Of a stretch of 64,000 bases of DNA, positions 45,028-54,467 are shown piece after piece. This DNA comes from Terriglobia bacterium (GTDB lineage Bacteria; Acidobacteriota; Terriglobia; Terriglobales; Acidobacteriaceae). Position numbers and translations under genes: made by a program. The DNA lies in contig JAIQEU010000005.1 in the NCBI GenBank assembly GCA_020073665.1, positions 1-64,000 of the forward strand, in the 5' to 3' direction. Each line of letters starts with the position of its first letter. The first letter of the stretch is position 1. Below the pieces are notes generated by a model, which had not been told where the DNA came from, searched no databases, and saw only the letters and a list, made by a program, of their open reading frames with translations.

Positions 45028-46173
45028 CTACGGTCGAAACCACGGTGTATACGGTGAACTAAGAAAGAAATTCAATAAGTACGTCGATACTTTCTGCTGA
45101 CCCGTCGGGTTGGGATGGGTATGGTCATCCAGACGAAAATCTTCTTCGCCGTTGCATGGAGGCGCGGGTTGTCCGTCGCACCAAGTCAACCCGTCCGAAC
45201 GCGGGTTAGGGCCATTCGCCCAGATGTACGGGCCCCAGGCGATCCATGGCGCTTTTCCGTTGGTATAGCTCAGGTCGCCAGCGACGGCATCAGGGCCGTC
45301 ACCGCGCTCCTGGTTGATCTGTGCCTGGATAAGCCACTTCACGGTGAACCCGCTTTCGTAGGCAAACGGCTCGGGGTTGAGCGTGATGGTGGCGTAACCA
45401 CCGTAAATGCGGCTGGCAATGAACACTTGTTTCAGGTTGGGATATCGAATCTGAGCGGCACGCAAGATCTCGCCTTCGAGGCGCTCCAGATGTAGAGCGT
45501 CGGTGCTGTCGTTATTCACGCAACCCGGTTGACTGGCGTCACACAGAGGCACTTTGCCTGAAGTCCCAGGACTTTTGTCCGCCTGCTTGAACCACGCCAC
45601 CTGGACCTGGGCCTCAGTGAGGCCTGCGGGAGTTAGCACGCAGTCGCGAACGATGTCATAGGGATTGACATCCGGAGTCGGGCAGATGGGCGCCGGGTCA
45701 GGCGGATCGCAGCCTGCGGGGACACCGCTGGTTTGGGTCCAGAAGCAGGCAGTCACCCCGGGTTGGGCTCCGTTCTCCACATCCAGGGTCGTGTGGTTCA
45801 CTCGATTGTCGGTCGCGATCTGGTTCTGAAAAAAACCGAATTCGAAATTGGCGTTGGACATGCCGATCGACAGAAAAACTACCTTGCCGTTGGGGCTGGG
45901 GTTGCCACTGGCATCGCGAGGCACGACCTGGCTAACTGTTGCCAGCCCGGCCTGGTTGTGGTCGGTAGGCACAGTATTGGTGTTGTTCTCGTAGAGGCCA
46001 CCCGCGAAGCCGAGGTAGTTGCTCGATGCGGTCATGTCCATCAGCGGAATCTTCGTGCCGTTAGGCGGAGGAGGAGGAGGCTGGTTCGACACGCCCGAGC
46101 CGCCACCACAACCGCTCAGCCCGAGGGTCAGCAGCAGGGCTGCAAACACCGCGCTCGCGAATCGCGCTCTCAT
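45028..46173 (-). CDS. exported lipoprotein with SGNH-like C-terminal motif
   Basis: A 381-residue lipoprotein. The signal peptide ends in a lipobox LGLSGC, then a Gly/Ser and poly-Pro linker. The mature part has FLSIGMSNANFEF (possible Ser nucleophile block) and a C-terminal DDHTHPNPTGQQKV, which looks like the Asp-x-x-His block of SGNH hydrolases. There are several Cys pairs in the middle (CDPPDPAPIC, CDASQPGC). The function is not known. ATG 46173 was chosen because it opens on the signal peptide. The gene is transcribed away from the di-heme protein gene. Confidence 0.65.
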   Translation of the reverse strand: MRARFASAVFAALLLTLGLSGCGGGSGVSNQPPPPPPNGTKIPLMDMTASSNYLGFAGGLYENNTNTVPTDHNQAGLATVSQVVPRDASGNPSPNGKVVFLSIGMSNANFEFGFFQNQIATDNRVNHTTLDVENGAQPGVTACFWTQTSGVPAGCDPPDPAPICPTPDVNPYDIVRDCVLTPAGLTEAQVQVAWFKQADKSPGTSGKVPLCDASQPGCVNNDSTDALHLERLEGEILRAAQIRYPNLKQVFIASRIYGGYATITLNPEPFAYESGFTVKWLIQAQINQERGDGPDAVAGDLSYTNGKAPWIAWGPYIWANGPNPRSDGLTWCDGQPAPPCNGEEDFRLDDHTHPNPTGQQKVSTYLLNFFLSSPYTPWFRP

Positions 46174-46638
46174 CCTGAAACCTAAACCCAACACCAGAGA
46201 AGAAGTTGCGCGAGATTGCGTACAAATGATTGACACCCAAGGCGCGCAGCCAACCAGCGCGATAGGGCCACGCACTCACCGACCACAGCCGGTTCCCTAT
46301 TCCTAACTTGGAAGTTAACGTGCTCTTGAGGTTACCAAAGTGTTCGGGGCCAGGTCCGATTGAGGACTGGCCTTCGCGCAGCCAAAGATTGATGTGGGAC
46401 TCACAGCATAGTGGAGAGTAGGGGCGCTATGTCCGTACAAAGACTGATCTCTGTGCTCTACAATTCTTCGTTCGGGGTCGCGATAAGCGGTTAGTTGAAC
46501 GTAGAAGCTGATATCGCAACGGGGCAACGTGAATGCCACAGTTGGTGAAATTCTTTGCGCATCTGCCCGCAGGGAAAGAATGCACGGTGCTAGTTGTAGT
46601 TGTAAAAGGACGAGTCCCCCCGCAGGGACGTTAGACTC

Positions 46639-46667
46639 TTGACCCGTTCAGAAAACAATGGTATTCC
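46639..46667 (+). promoter_or_regulatory. sigma70-like promoter for the di-heme protein gene
   Basis: TTGACC (46639-46644) and TATTCC (46662-46667) are separated by 17 bases, 113 bases before the ATG at 46780. Confidence 0.5.
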
Positions 46668-46723
46668 CCCAGTACGACTTTGTTTTCCCGGGCCTTGCGC
46701 CGAGTTCACCCGGCCAAACCAGA

Positions 46724-46740
46724 GAATGATTCGATCATTC
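46724..46740 (+). promoter_or_regulatory. inverted repeat, possible operator
   Basis: gaatgat and atcattc form a perfect 7-base inverted repeat with a 3-base spacer. It lies between the predicted promoter and the start codon, a good place for a repressor or for an mRNA hairpin. Confidence 0.4.
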
Positions 46741-46779
46741 GGTGCGATTCTCTGCCGTCTGCAGAGGCAAGGAGACGTT

Positions 46780-48069
46780 ATGCAGTTTTCGCAACGCCGC
46801 TCCGCAGCCATCCTGGCGATTTCAACCCTGGTGCTGGTTGCCATGATGGGTTTACCTGTTCAAGCGCAATTGGGCTCGCCCCTGCCTAACTTGGCTCCGG
46901 TAGAGTCAAAGGTATTCACCGCTGGTCAGTCACAATTCTTCCGCCTCTGGGGAGTGCAAGAAGGATTCGGACCGGTGAGCACCGACGGTGGTTGCAGCCG
47001 GTGCCACAAGCAGCCCGTGATCGGCGGCGGTGCGGCGCGCCTGCTGACTTTCTTTGGCAAGACCAACCCTGACGGCAGCTTCGATCAGCTGATTAGCGAA
47101 GGTGGTCCGATCCTGCAGCCCTTATCCAACGCCCCTTTCATTAAGAGCGGCCTCTGCACGCTTCAGGGAGAGCAGATCCCGGCGGATGCCAACGCGATCG
47201 ACAAGCGCATGACCGCGCCGTTATTCGGATTTGGCCTGGTGGACGCGATTGCCGACCAGGACATTCTGAATCAAGTGACCTTCGAGGCCGTGAACTATGT
47301 GAGCGACGGCATCCACGGCGTGGCCAACCTGGTGGCGGACTACAAGGGCGTGATCCGTCCGGGACGATTTGGCCGGAAAGCCCAACAGCCGACTTTGCTG
47401 CAACAGGTCGCAGCTGCTTTCGCGCACGATCTGGGCATCACCAACCCGCTGGTTTTCCCGGAAGATTGCCCCCAGGGGAACTGCAATATCGACCCGAATT
47501 GCGTGGACAATATTGATCCGAATGTTCCGAACAACAACAACACGGCCAGCGGCGGCAAGGGAATCTTTGCCATCGCCGATTTCCCGCGCTTCCTGGCGCC
47601 GCCTCCGCCGCCCAACTTGACGGGGAATGTTTTGCTGGGACAAGGCGTGTTCATGGCGACCGGCTGCAACGAGTGCCACCTGCCCGCCTATCAAACGCCG
47701 TTGCAGGTGTTCTACGACATTGACCTCAACGGTACCCAGTTTGGCCCCAGCCCATCGATAAGCAACCAGACAGTCGGGTTGTACTCCGACCTGCTGCTCC
47801 ACGATATGGGCGTGAAGAACAAGAGCAAGTTCCCGGCTAACACACTGATTACCGGACAAGCCACCAACAGCCAGTGGCGGACCACGCCCTTGTGGGGTCT
47901 CGGGGTGCGCACGGCTTTCTGGCATGACGGCAGCAAGAAGGACATACCTTCGGCGATTCTGCAGCACAGCCCCGATGGCAGCGGCGAGGCGGCAGTGGTG
48001 ATTCAGCGCTACCAGGCGCTGAGCCCCACCGACCAGGCGAACTTGTTGGCGTTCCTGAGCGCGCTGTAA
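46780..48069 (+). CDS. di-heme cytochrome c, thiol-oxidoreductase-like (DHOR family)
   Basis: A 429-residue exported c-type cytochrome. After a signal peptide (about 1-29) there are two CxxCH heme sites: CSRCH (72-76) and CNECH (about residue 298). The C-terminal block TTPLWGLGVRTAFWHDG is typical of COG3488 di-heme proteins. These proteins probably oxidise or reduce small substrates in the periplasm; the exact reaction is unclear. ATG 46780 has aaggag upstream. An in-frame start at 46639 would overlap the promoter. Confidence 0.85.
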   Translation: MQFSQRRSAAILAISTLVLVAMMGLPVQAQLGSPLPNLAPVESKVFTAGQSQFFRLWGVQEGFGPVSTDGGCSRCHKQPVIGGGAARLLTFFGKTNPDGSFDQLISEGGPILQPLSNAPFIKSGLCTLQGEQIPADANAIDKRMTAPLFGFGLVDAIADQDILNQVTFEAVNYVSDGIHGVANLVADYKGVIRPGRFGRKAQQPTLLQQVAAAFAHDLGITNPLVFPEDCPQGNCNIDPNCVDNIDPNVPNNNNTASGGKGIFAIADFPRFLAPPPPPNLTGNVLLGQGVFMATGCNECHLPAYQTPLQVFYDIDLNGTQFGPSPSISNQTVGLYSDLLLHDMGVKNKSKFPANTLITGQATNSQWRTTPLWGLGVRTAFWHDGSKKDIPSAILQHSPDGSGEAAVVIQRYQALSPTDQANLLAFLSAL

Positions 48070-48092
48070 GGCGAGATCTATCAAATCATTGC

Positions 48093-48135
48093 ATCGGGAG
48101 GAGGACGGAAATCAACCCTTCTCCCGATATTTTTT
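48093..48135 (+). terminator. rho-independent terminator after the di-heme protein gene
   Basis: atcgggag (48093-48100) pairs with ctcccgat (48121-48128), followed by attttttc. The loop is long (20 bases), and part of it can extend the stem imperfectly. Confidence 0.75.
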
Positions 48136-48265
48136 CGCCGCCCTTGGCCCGCGACTTTCGAGACTCGGCCCTCGCATTTGCTATTGACAGCCAGTCACCT
48201 TGGGCCCGTATCCTTTCATTGAGGCTGAGAAGAAACGCCGGCGGCATTACTGGAACACCAAATCT

Positions 48266-48961
48266 ATGAAGTTACCCTGGTTAGAGACATTGCTGGCAGT
48301 GCTTCTGTCTACCGCTAGCCTGGTTCACGGGCAGCAAATTCCCTTTAGCTTGCAGACTGCGGAGCAGCCCTCGGAAATGCCGAAAGCGCTTGGCGCCCTA
48401 CTCGACCCGCAGGGTATTCGCCTGATGACCACCGACAACGGTCTAACCAAGATTGCCTGCGAAGTGTGGTTCAGCAAGACGGTGGCGGGCAAACCGGGCG
48501 CAGGAAATGCAGGCCTGCAGTATACGAACCTGAGCGTCGGCGCTCTGGTCGGAGTGTTGCGTTTTACCGAGGAAGGTGAGGACTCACGGGACCAGAAGTT
48601 GAAGCCCGGTCTTTACACCCTGCGCTACGCGCGCGTGGGCACCGATCCGGGGACCGGTCAGCCCGCCGATGGGGTCGTGCTCAGTCCGGTGTCGGCGGAT
48701 ACGCACGTGGAACAAGCTGTGCCACTCGAGGAACTCACGCGGATCAGCCGTCTGGCGTCGCGGACCAAGAATCCCGCAGTGATGACACTGGTTCCCTTCA
48801 ACGCTGCTTACAAACAATTTCCTGCCATCGTCGCGGATGACCAGGGAAATTGCATTCTGCAGATCAAGCTGCAGGTCCAAGCCGCAGGGTCGCCAACGAT
48901 CGAACCCTTGCCGGTGGCAATCCTGCTCATCACTCCCGAACGGGAAGACGGTGAGTCGTAA
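48266..48961 (+). CDS. exported hypothetical protein
   Basis: A 231-residue protein with a signal peptide (MKLPWLETLLAVLLSTASLVHG, about 1-22, shown here only to mark the cut site) and an all-beta-looking mature part. The segment KPGLYTLRYARVGTDPGTGQPADGVVL resembles domains of unknown function seen in secreted acidobacterial proteins. No catalytic motif is visible. ATG 48266 was preferred over an upstream TTG at 48200 because it starts the signal peptide directly; the ribosome-binding site is weak. Confidence 0.55.
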   Translation: MKLPWLETLLAVLLSTASLVHGQQIPFSLQTAEQPSEMPKALGALLDPQGIRLMTTDNGLTKIACEVWFSKTVAGKPGAGNAGLQYTNLSVGALVGVLRFTEEGEDSRDQKLKPGLYTLRYARVGTDPGTGQPADGVVLSPVSADTHVEQAVPLEELTRISRLASRTKNPAVMTLVPFNAAYKQFPAIVADDQGNCILQIKLQVQAAGSPTIEPLPVAILLITPEREDGES

Positions 48962-48994
48962 GAATACCCGGCCTTGGCCCCCGCAGGGCGCTCT

Positions 48995-51271
48995 TTAATG
49001 CCGGGGTCCCACCTGGCTCACGTCAATCGGTTTGAAACCGACCCGAAGGGCGGGTGAGTCCGGTCGCAACGTGAAGTTGCCACGCTCCGGGTCCACGAAT
49101 CGCGGGTCGGCCTCGATCGAGTGCGGGTCCTGTCCGTTTGCTTGCCATTCTCGAAACGATTGCGTACCGCTCCGCTGAATAAAAATCTCCACGTGACCGC
49201 CGGCGCGGTAGTAATCGTTATAGTCCATGGTGAACTGGCCCTGGTCCGGACGGATGCGCATCAACACCCCCTCCCGGTAGTAAACGATATTGTGGTCGTA
49301 CGTGAAACTTGGCTTGTACGCCGCGCGATTGCGCTGGAACTGAGTGTTGCGCCCGAAGGCGAAGATGTTGTTGGTGATGGTGTTCTCCTCGCCCTGGTTG
49401 TTCACCATGCCCTCGTCGTTGTTGTAGACAACGTTGTTCTCCACCCGAACCTCGCTGGTGGCAGAATCCAGGTAGATGCCCCACCCACCGTAGCCTTCGC
49501 GCCCTTCGTCGTGATGCACATCGTGAATCACGTTGTTACGCAACACCGTGCCCGGCTGTGTCCCCAGTGTATAGATGCCGCCCATGTCGCTGAGCACGCC
49601 GCGGCCGATTTTGTAGATGTGATTGAACTCGATGATATTGTCGTGGGCCGCGGTGTGGCCGAATCCCCAGGTCCAGCCGCAGGAAATGCCGGAGTAATAG
49701 GTGTCGTGAATCTCGTTGTGGGAGAGCGTATTGCCATAGCTCTGCCCTACCCAAATGCCGACTGCACCCTGAAACACCGATCCGATGTCGTGAATGTGGT
49801 TGTCGGAAACAATATTGTCGCTGGTGGTTTCGCTCTCGCTGTGCGGGTAGTTCTCTTCCGAGCGATAGTCTGCCGGGTCGGGCGGATACTGAGGCTCGCC
49901 TGCCGGCGCCCCGCCGCCTTGTTGACCTCCACGCTGGCCGCCGCCGGGAAACCCTCCCGGACGCCTTCGGCCAAACGGAGGTTGTCCGCCGAAATTCGGC
50001 TGCCGACGCCCACCACCCTGGCCGCCTTGCCCTCCTCCGCCCCCGCCGCCAGCGCGCATGGGGTGAACGCTGCTGTCGGCGTCGCCGATTTTGACGCCGC
50101 CGCCGCCCAAATCCATCATCTCGTTGCCGACGATGCGGTTGTTCTTCGATCCTCTGCCGAAGCCCACTGCGTACAGCCCCATATGAGTCAGCACGCATCT
50201 CTCGATGGTGCAAGCACGCGCTCCCTGGGCATCGATTGTCGCCCCGACATCGGTTGTTGCCTGCCGCTGCGCCAGGCCCTCGGGCGGGAGCGACCAGTCC
50301 GCGTATGCAAACGTCAAGCCACTCAGGGTGATGTCATGAACCTCACGGCCTGGCTCGCCGGCAAAGCGCACCAGTTGCTCCAGTGCCGGAGCGATCACTT
50401 CAACTCGGTTGGGATCCTCACCCGCGAGTGGGCGATAGTAGACCACGCCATCGCGCCGGCTCAGATACCACTCGCCGGGAGCGTCCAGGGCATCAAGGGA
50501 ATTTTCGATCCAGTATCGCGAGTTCTCTTCTTCGTAGCTGGGCCACACCTTCGAGGCTAGCGTCACGTTATGCGATCCTTCGTCGACCGCGCGGACGGTC
50601 AAGCGATAGGCCTGCCATTTGTTGAGACCCACCACTTCGACGTCGCCCTGCTGAGCGTGCTCCGGACGAACCTCACTCCCGTGAAAGCGGAAGCTGGCAT
50701 CTTCGTCGCGCGAGATCTGGCCGTCGACGTTAAAGTACGAACCCACATTGGGGGTGCGCGCCCGCACCCGCCGTTGTCCATTCACGAACAGTTCGCGGAA
50801 GTATCCCTTGCCGTCTTTAGCGTCAGGGACAGGCGCCGACCAGAGTCCTCCCTGCCCTTGCTTCCACCCGGTGATGGGACGGCCACCGCTCAGTACCGGC
50901 ACCTCGCCCGGATACGCGGCATATACAACCGGCGCGTCAGAACTGCCGGAATCCTGCGGACCAAACACCAGCGTTTCGCTCAACTCATATACGCCGCCGC
51001 GCATTACGACGGTTAGCGGCCCGGTGCCGTGGCCCTTGAGTTGTCGTACCGCATCGCGGGCGCGTGCGACACTGCGGAAAGGGCCGTCACTGTGCGCGGG
51101 GTTGGGCTTCTCCAGCCGCCCCGACCAGGAGTCGTTGCCTTCCGGCGAGACGTAGAACGAAGCCTTGGCGGTCGCCGACGGTTGTTCGCGGGGGCCGCCA
51201 CCAGCCCAAGTGAAGCCGGCCAGCGCCAGCAAAGCTGAGAGAGCGATCAAAGCCAATAGCCGTGTTGTCAC
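48995..51271 (-). CDS. secreted right-handed parallel beta-helix protein with Gly/Arg-rich insertion
   Basis: A 758-residue exported protein. A signal peptide (about 1-24) is followed by the start typical of polysaccharide-lyase-like helices (FYVSPEGNDSWSG). Many coils of a right-handed beta-helix follow, with NNRIVGNEMMDLGGGG, NTLSHNEIHDTYYSG and VENNVVYNNDEG. A low-complexity insertion of about 50 residues (about 407-458; nucleotides 49898-50053) rich in Gly, Gln, Arg and Pro breaks the helix. No catalytic set was found; carbohydrate binding or lyase activity is likely. The start GTG 51271 opens on the signal peptide. It is a paralogue of the next gene upstream. Confidence 0.78.
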   Translation of the reverse strand: MTTRLLALIALSALLALAGFTWAGGGPREQPSATAKASFYVSPEGNDSWSGRLEKPNPAHSDGPFRSVARARDAVRQLKGHGTGPLTVVMRGGVYELSETLVFGPQDSGSSDAPVVYAAYPGEVPVLSGGRPITGWKQGQGGLWSAPVPDAKDGKGYFRELFVNGQRRVRARTPNVGSYFNVDGQISRDEDASFRFHGSEVRPEHAQQGDVEVVGLNKWQAYRLTVRAVDEGSHNVTLASKVWPSYEEENSRYWIENSLDALDAPGEWYLSRRDGVVYYRPLAGEDPNRVEVIAPALEQLVRFAGEPGREVHDITLSGLTFAYADWSLPPEGLAQRQATTDVGATIDAQGARACTIERCVLTHMGLYAVGFGRGSKNNRIVGNEMMDLGGGGVKIGDADSSVHPMRAGGGGGGGQGGQGGGRRQPNFGGQPPFGRRRPGGFPGGGQRGGQQGGGAPAGEPQYPPDPADYRSEENYPHSESETTSDNIVSDNHIHDIGSVFQGAVGIWVGQSYGNTLSHNEIHDTYYSGISCGWTWGFGHTAAHDNIIEFNHIYKIGRGVLSDMGGIYTLGTQPGTVLRNNVIHDVHHDEGREGYGGWGIYLDSATSEVRVENNVVYNNDEGMVNNQGEENTITNNIFAFGRNTQFQRNRAAYKPSFTYDHNIVYYREGVLMRIRPDQGQFTMDYNDYYRAGGHVEIFIQRSGTQSFREWQANGQDPHSIEADPRFVDPERGNFTLRPDSPALRVGFKPIDVSQVGPRH

Positions 51272-51442
51272 TGCGATTCCCCTGCGAGAATCTGAACCGC
51301 GGACATCCCGCAAGCTCAGAGAATTGGATGAGCGCTGTGCGCGGATGCTACGCCGCTCACGATAGGCTTCCGTCTGGGATTGGATGCGCGCGTATTCTAC
51401 TACACCGAAATTTCCTAGCACCGAACAGTACCGTACAGGGAG

Positions 51443-51469
51443 CAAAGAAAAGGCAGCCGCAGCCGCCTT
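51443..51469 (-). terminator. probable terminator between the two beta-helix genes
   Basis: On the - strand aaggc and gcctt form the base of an imperfect hairpin with two more pairs inside, followed by ttttctttg. It lies 37 bases after the stop of the gene at 51506. Confidence 0.5.
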
Positions 51470-51505
51470 CGTTTTTCTTGCTCGTTACTTGGTACCGGTT
51501 CAGCG

Positions 51506-54049
51506 CTAGAAAAGTCCCGGAGCCAGAAGGTTGACCGGAAACGCGTTTGAAACGGCCGGTGCCGAGAGCTGCCCCGGGTTGGTCCTTCCGGCCTGACTGG
51601 GATCGAAAGGCACAAATCCCACCTTCAGCGCGGGTGAACCGGACTGCAAGTTGAAATCATCCGCAGGAGCGATGGGATTCACGAACAGCGGATCGGCATT
51701 CTGCGAATGAACGTCTTCGCCCAGCCCCTGCCATCCGCTGAAGGTGTATTTGGTGTGCGTGCGTGGGTTATTGGGATCGGTCGTAATAAAAGACAGCGCT
51801 TTGCCGGCAGCATTCCAGTACAGGTTGCTATCAAGCGCGAAGCGCGTGGAACACGGTACGGGCAGGCCGCTCTTGCCTACGTCGTAGCACGCCCACTTTC
51901 CACCCTGAAGGGTTCCGGTGTTGTAGTAGACGATGTTGTGAGTGAAGCTCATCGAACTGGGATTCATGCCGCCGTGGTTGATCACGTACAGTCCGCTCAG
52001 CGCGAAGATGTTGTTGTCGATCACGTTGTTCTGCGAGTAGGTGTCACTGGTACGGTCGGAGAGGTTGTTGAACAGGCCGGACGACGACGTGCGGTACACC
52101 AGATTGTTGCGGGCCACTACATTCGATGTGCCCTGATCGAAGTAGATCCCATTTCCGCCGTAGCCATCGGTGTCGGTCCAGGCGTGGGTAACGTCGTGAA
52201 TCACGTTGTTGAGCACCTGGTTGCCGGTCGTGGCCGAGGAGGCGAAGTAGATGCCGGCCATGTCGTCAGTGACTCCCTGTCCCAGGTTGTAGAGCAGGTT
52301 GAAGGAGACGATGTTGTCATGCGCCAGGCTGCCTCCGCCAGCGATTCCCCACTTCAGTCCGACTCCAATCGCGCCATTGTAAAAGTCGTGGACCTCGTTG
52401 TGGGTTACGGTATTGTGGTGCGCGTTGCCCACCAGGATGCCAGTGCCAATGCCCGAAGGCTGCACTCGGCCGCCGCCGGAAATCAGGTTGTTCTGTACCA
52501 GCACGTGCTGGGCAACATTCGCATCGGTGTCTTTCTGGTTCACACCTGTACCCACGCGGACGCCGCCCGCCCCCAGATCGAACAGCAGGCTGTTAACGAC
52601 CTGGTTGCTGGGTGTGGTGGAAATGGGTCCGGTTCCGATGAACTCCACACCCCATCCTTCGGTGTGGGCGATGGTGCAACTATCCACGGTCACGTTGCTT
52701 GAGTTGACGAAACTCAGCGCAGCGGAGACCCCCAGCATGCCCTGCTGGTCGCCGAAGCCCGCCGCCGGGGGCATCCAATTGTCATGGGCGAAGGTGATTC
52801 CCACAAAATTGACGTGCTGCAGCCCGGTGGCCTTGATCAGTTGCGTCTGCTGTGGAACGATGACTTCCGCGTTGTTGGGATTTTCGCCCGCTTGCGCCAG
52901 GTAGGTCAGCGTCCAGTTTCCCGCACTGCTGGTGCAGGCCGGGGGGTTGGTACAACGATCCAGGTACCACTGTCCGGGCTGGCTCAAGGCTTCCTTCACG
53001 TTCTCAATCAGGTAGCGGTGCCCGGCCAGGAAGCCGAAGTTGCCATCAACCTGGCGGGTGGGGCCGGTCAGATACGCAATGTGGTTGGCCGTGTCCACCG
53101 ACTTGAGCCGCATGCGGCTCATGGTCCACTTCTCAAAGTCAAGAATTTCCACATCTCCCAGTGCCATGCTGTGGTAGCTGGAAGCCACGTCGGTGTTGGC
53201 AAACACGAAACGGTCAAAGCATTCCCAGCGACCGCCCACGTTCGCGCTGCAACTGCTCGACTGGGTTCCGGAGTAAACCGGCCCCACATTGCGAAGATAG
53301 GTTGTAGGGGTGGTGGTGCGCGGCCGGTCGCGGCGCTGGCCGTTGAAGAAGAGCCCTTCGAAATTCTGGTAGCTGCTCGAGCTCAGCTGCGCCGTCCAAA
53401 CATTTCCCGAAGGGTTCGTCCACCCCGTAATGGGTTTTCCGCCGCTGATGACTGGGACCTCACAGGGATAATTCTCGTAGATAATGGGGTTCGACGCGGT
53501 CCCCGAATCTGCCGCGGTGAAAAGCACGGGCGCACTCAGAGAGTAGTTCCCGGCGCGAATCATGACGGTGTGGGCACTACCGTGGCTGGCCTGAATAGCC
53601 TTCCGTGCGCGATCCAGAGTGGCAAACGGACCATCGCTGCCATTGACAGTGTCGAGAGTCCCGGACCAGTTATCGTTGCCGTCGGTGGCCACGTAGAAGT
53701 CAGCGGTTGCCGGTAATCCGCAATTGCCGCCAGAACCCGTGCCTCCCCCGCCACCGGTACCGCCGGTACCACCGCTACCGCCAGAGCCGCTACCCCCGCC
53801 GGAGCCTCCCGAACCACTTCCACCGCCTGATCCTGATCCTCCACCGGAGCCTGATCCCCCACCAGATCCGGTTCCGCCGCCAGGACCGGTACCCCCCCCC
53901 GAACCACGGCCACCTCCGGGGTGATGGTTGCTCGAGCCAGCGCTGTTGACCTGTGCTTGAGTGGCGTTTTGGGGAGTTCCGGCGCAGCCCGTTAGGAGCA
54001 CCGCCAGAAAGAGCAGCAGGAGAGAAGTCGCAACCAGTCTAACTCGCAC
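51506..54049 (-). CDS. beta-helix lipoprotein with Gly/Ser-rich linker
   Basis: An 847-residue lipoprotein. The lipobox is LLTGC, followed by a linker (about 47-108; nucleotides 53725-53911) made almost only of Gly and Ser with some Thr and Pro. The rest repeats the layout of its neighbour: FYVATDGNDNWSG, then right-handed beta-helix coils with NVTVDSCTIAHTEGWG, HHNTVTHNEVHDFYNGA and VARNNLVYRTSSSG. The two genes look like an old tandem duplication. It probably sits on the outer membrane and handles a polysaccharide. Confidence 0.82.
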   Translation of the reverse strand: MRVRLVATSLLLLFLAVLLTGCAGTPQNATQAQVNSAGSSNHHPGGGRGSGGGTGPGGGTGSGGGSGSGGGSGSGGGSGSGGSGGGSGSGGSGGTGGTGGGGGTGSGGNCGLPATADFYVATDGNDNWSGTLDTVNGSDGPFATLDRARKAIQASHGSAHTVMIRAGNYSLSAPVLFTAADSGTASNPIIYENYPCEVPVISGGKPITGWTNPSGNVWTAQLSSSSYQNFEGLFFNGQRRDRPRTTTPTTYLRNVGPVYSGTQSSSCSANVGGRWECFDRFVFANTDVASSYHSMALGDVEILDFEKWTMSRMRLKSVDTANHIAYLTGPTRQVDGNFGFLAGHRYLIENVKEALSQPGQWYLDRCTNPPACTSSAGNWTLTYLAQAGENPNNAEVIVPQQTQLIKATGLQHVNFVGITFAHDNWMPPAAGFGDQQGMLGVSAALSFVNSSNVTVDSCTIAHTEGWGVEFIGTGPISTTPSNQVVNSLLFDLGAGGVRVGTGVNQKDTDANVAQHVLVQNNLISGGGRVQPSGIGTGILVGNAHHNTVTHNEVHDFYNGAIGVGLKWGIAGGGSLAHDNIVSFNLLYNLGQGVTDDMAGIYFASSATTGNQVLNNVIHDVTHAWTDTDGYGGNGIYFDQGTSNVVARNNLVYRTSSSGLFNNLSDRTSDTYSQNNVIDNNIFALSGLYVINHGGMNPSSMSFTHNIVYYNTGTLQGGKWACYDVGKSGLPVPCSTRFALDSNLYWNAAGKALSFITTDPNNPRTHTKYTFSGWQGLGEDVHSQNADPLFVNPIAPADDFNLQSGSPALKVGFVPFDPSQAGRTNPGQLSAPAVSNAFPVNLLAPGLF

Positions 54050-54467
54050 CTTCAGCCTCCGAACAACAGGGGAACTGACGCAGTGGCAGAAGTACTCCTT
54101 CAGCCTACCGTTCAGTTATCTGTCGGGGCAGGTCACCAAAGTACAGAACAGGAAGTAATTAGGGCATGTTGCGGGCAGTGCGGTTTCCTAACTTGGTTCA
54201 ACCCGGAAGTGTCGGGCTGCCAAGTTACCCAAACCACCCGCTGGAGGAGTCGTCTCCGGCGGCGGCGCGGCGCCTCGGGACTGAGTCTTTCTTCTCATTG
54301 ACACCACCAGCATCGCTATTGAAAATACGCTGTCCGCCCTCCGCCGAGCGGCGCCCCCGAGGTGTTGCCGGACGGAGAACCTAAATTTCCTCCCAGCTAC
54401 GAGAGTGAACTTCGAGATATCTTTTGGTTAACGATCCATACTCTGATGTGCCAGCAATGGAGGTCGC
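54050..54467. promoter_or_regulatory. 418-base region between divergent genes
   Basis: No coding frame is supported. It must hold promoters for the beta-helix lipoprotein gene (-) and the galactose-oxidase-like gene (+). No clear pair of promoter boxes was identified. A ggaggt site (54460-54465) precedes the GTG at 54468. Confidence 0.5.

Larger units (their letters stand above)
46174..46779. promoter_or_regulatory. 606-base region between divergent genes
   Basis: Short open frames here have no coding support. The right half carries a sigma70-like promoter (46639-46667) and an inverted repeat (46724-46740) for the + strand gene. The left half should hold the promoter of the - strand lipoprotein gene, but no clear match was found. 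Confidence 0.55.

Noticed and set aside
46315-46539. 74-residue - strand frame upstream of the lipoprotein gene
   Set aside because: No ribosome-binding site, mixed composition and no similarity; it lies in a divergent promoter region.
48969-49011. Hairpins between the convergent genes at 48961 and 48995
   Set aside because: Stems of only four to six pairs with poor T tracts; not convincing as terminators.
53724-53924. Pro-rich + strand frame opposite the Gly/Ser linker
   Set aside because: It is the complement of glycine codons (ggn read as ccn) and not a gene.
46300-54196. Shared 12-mer ttcctaacttgg upstream of two secreted-protein genes (46300-46311 and 54185-54196)
   Set aside because: Many 12-mers repeat by chance in 64 kb, and a near copy occurs inside a coding region near 46885. 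No further similarity flanks the two sites.
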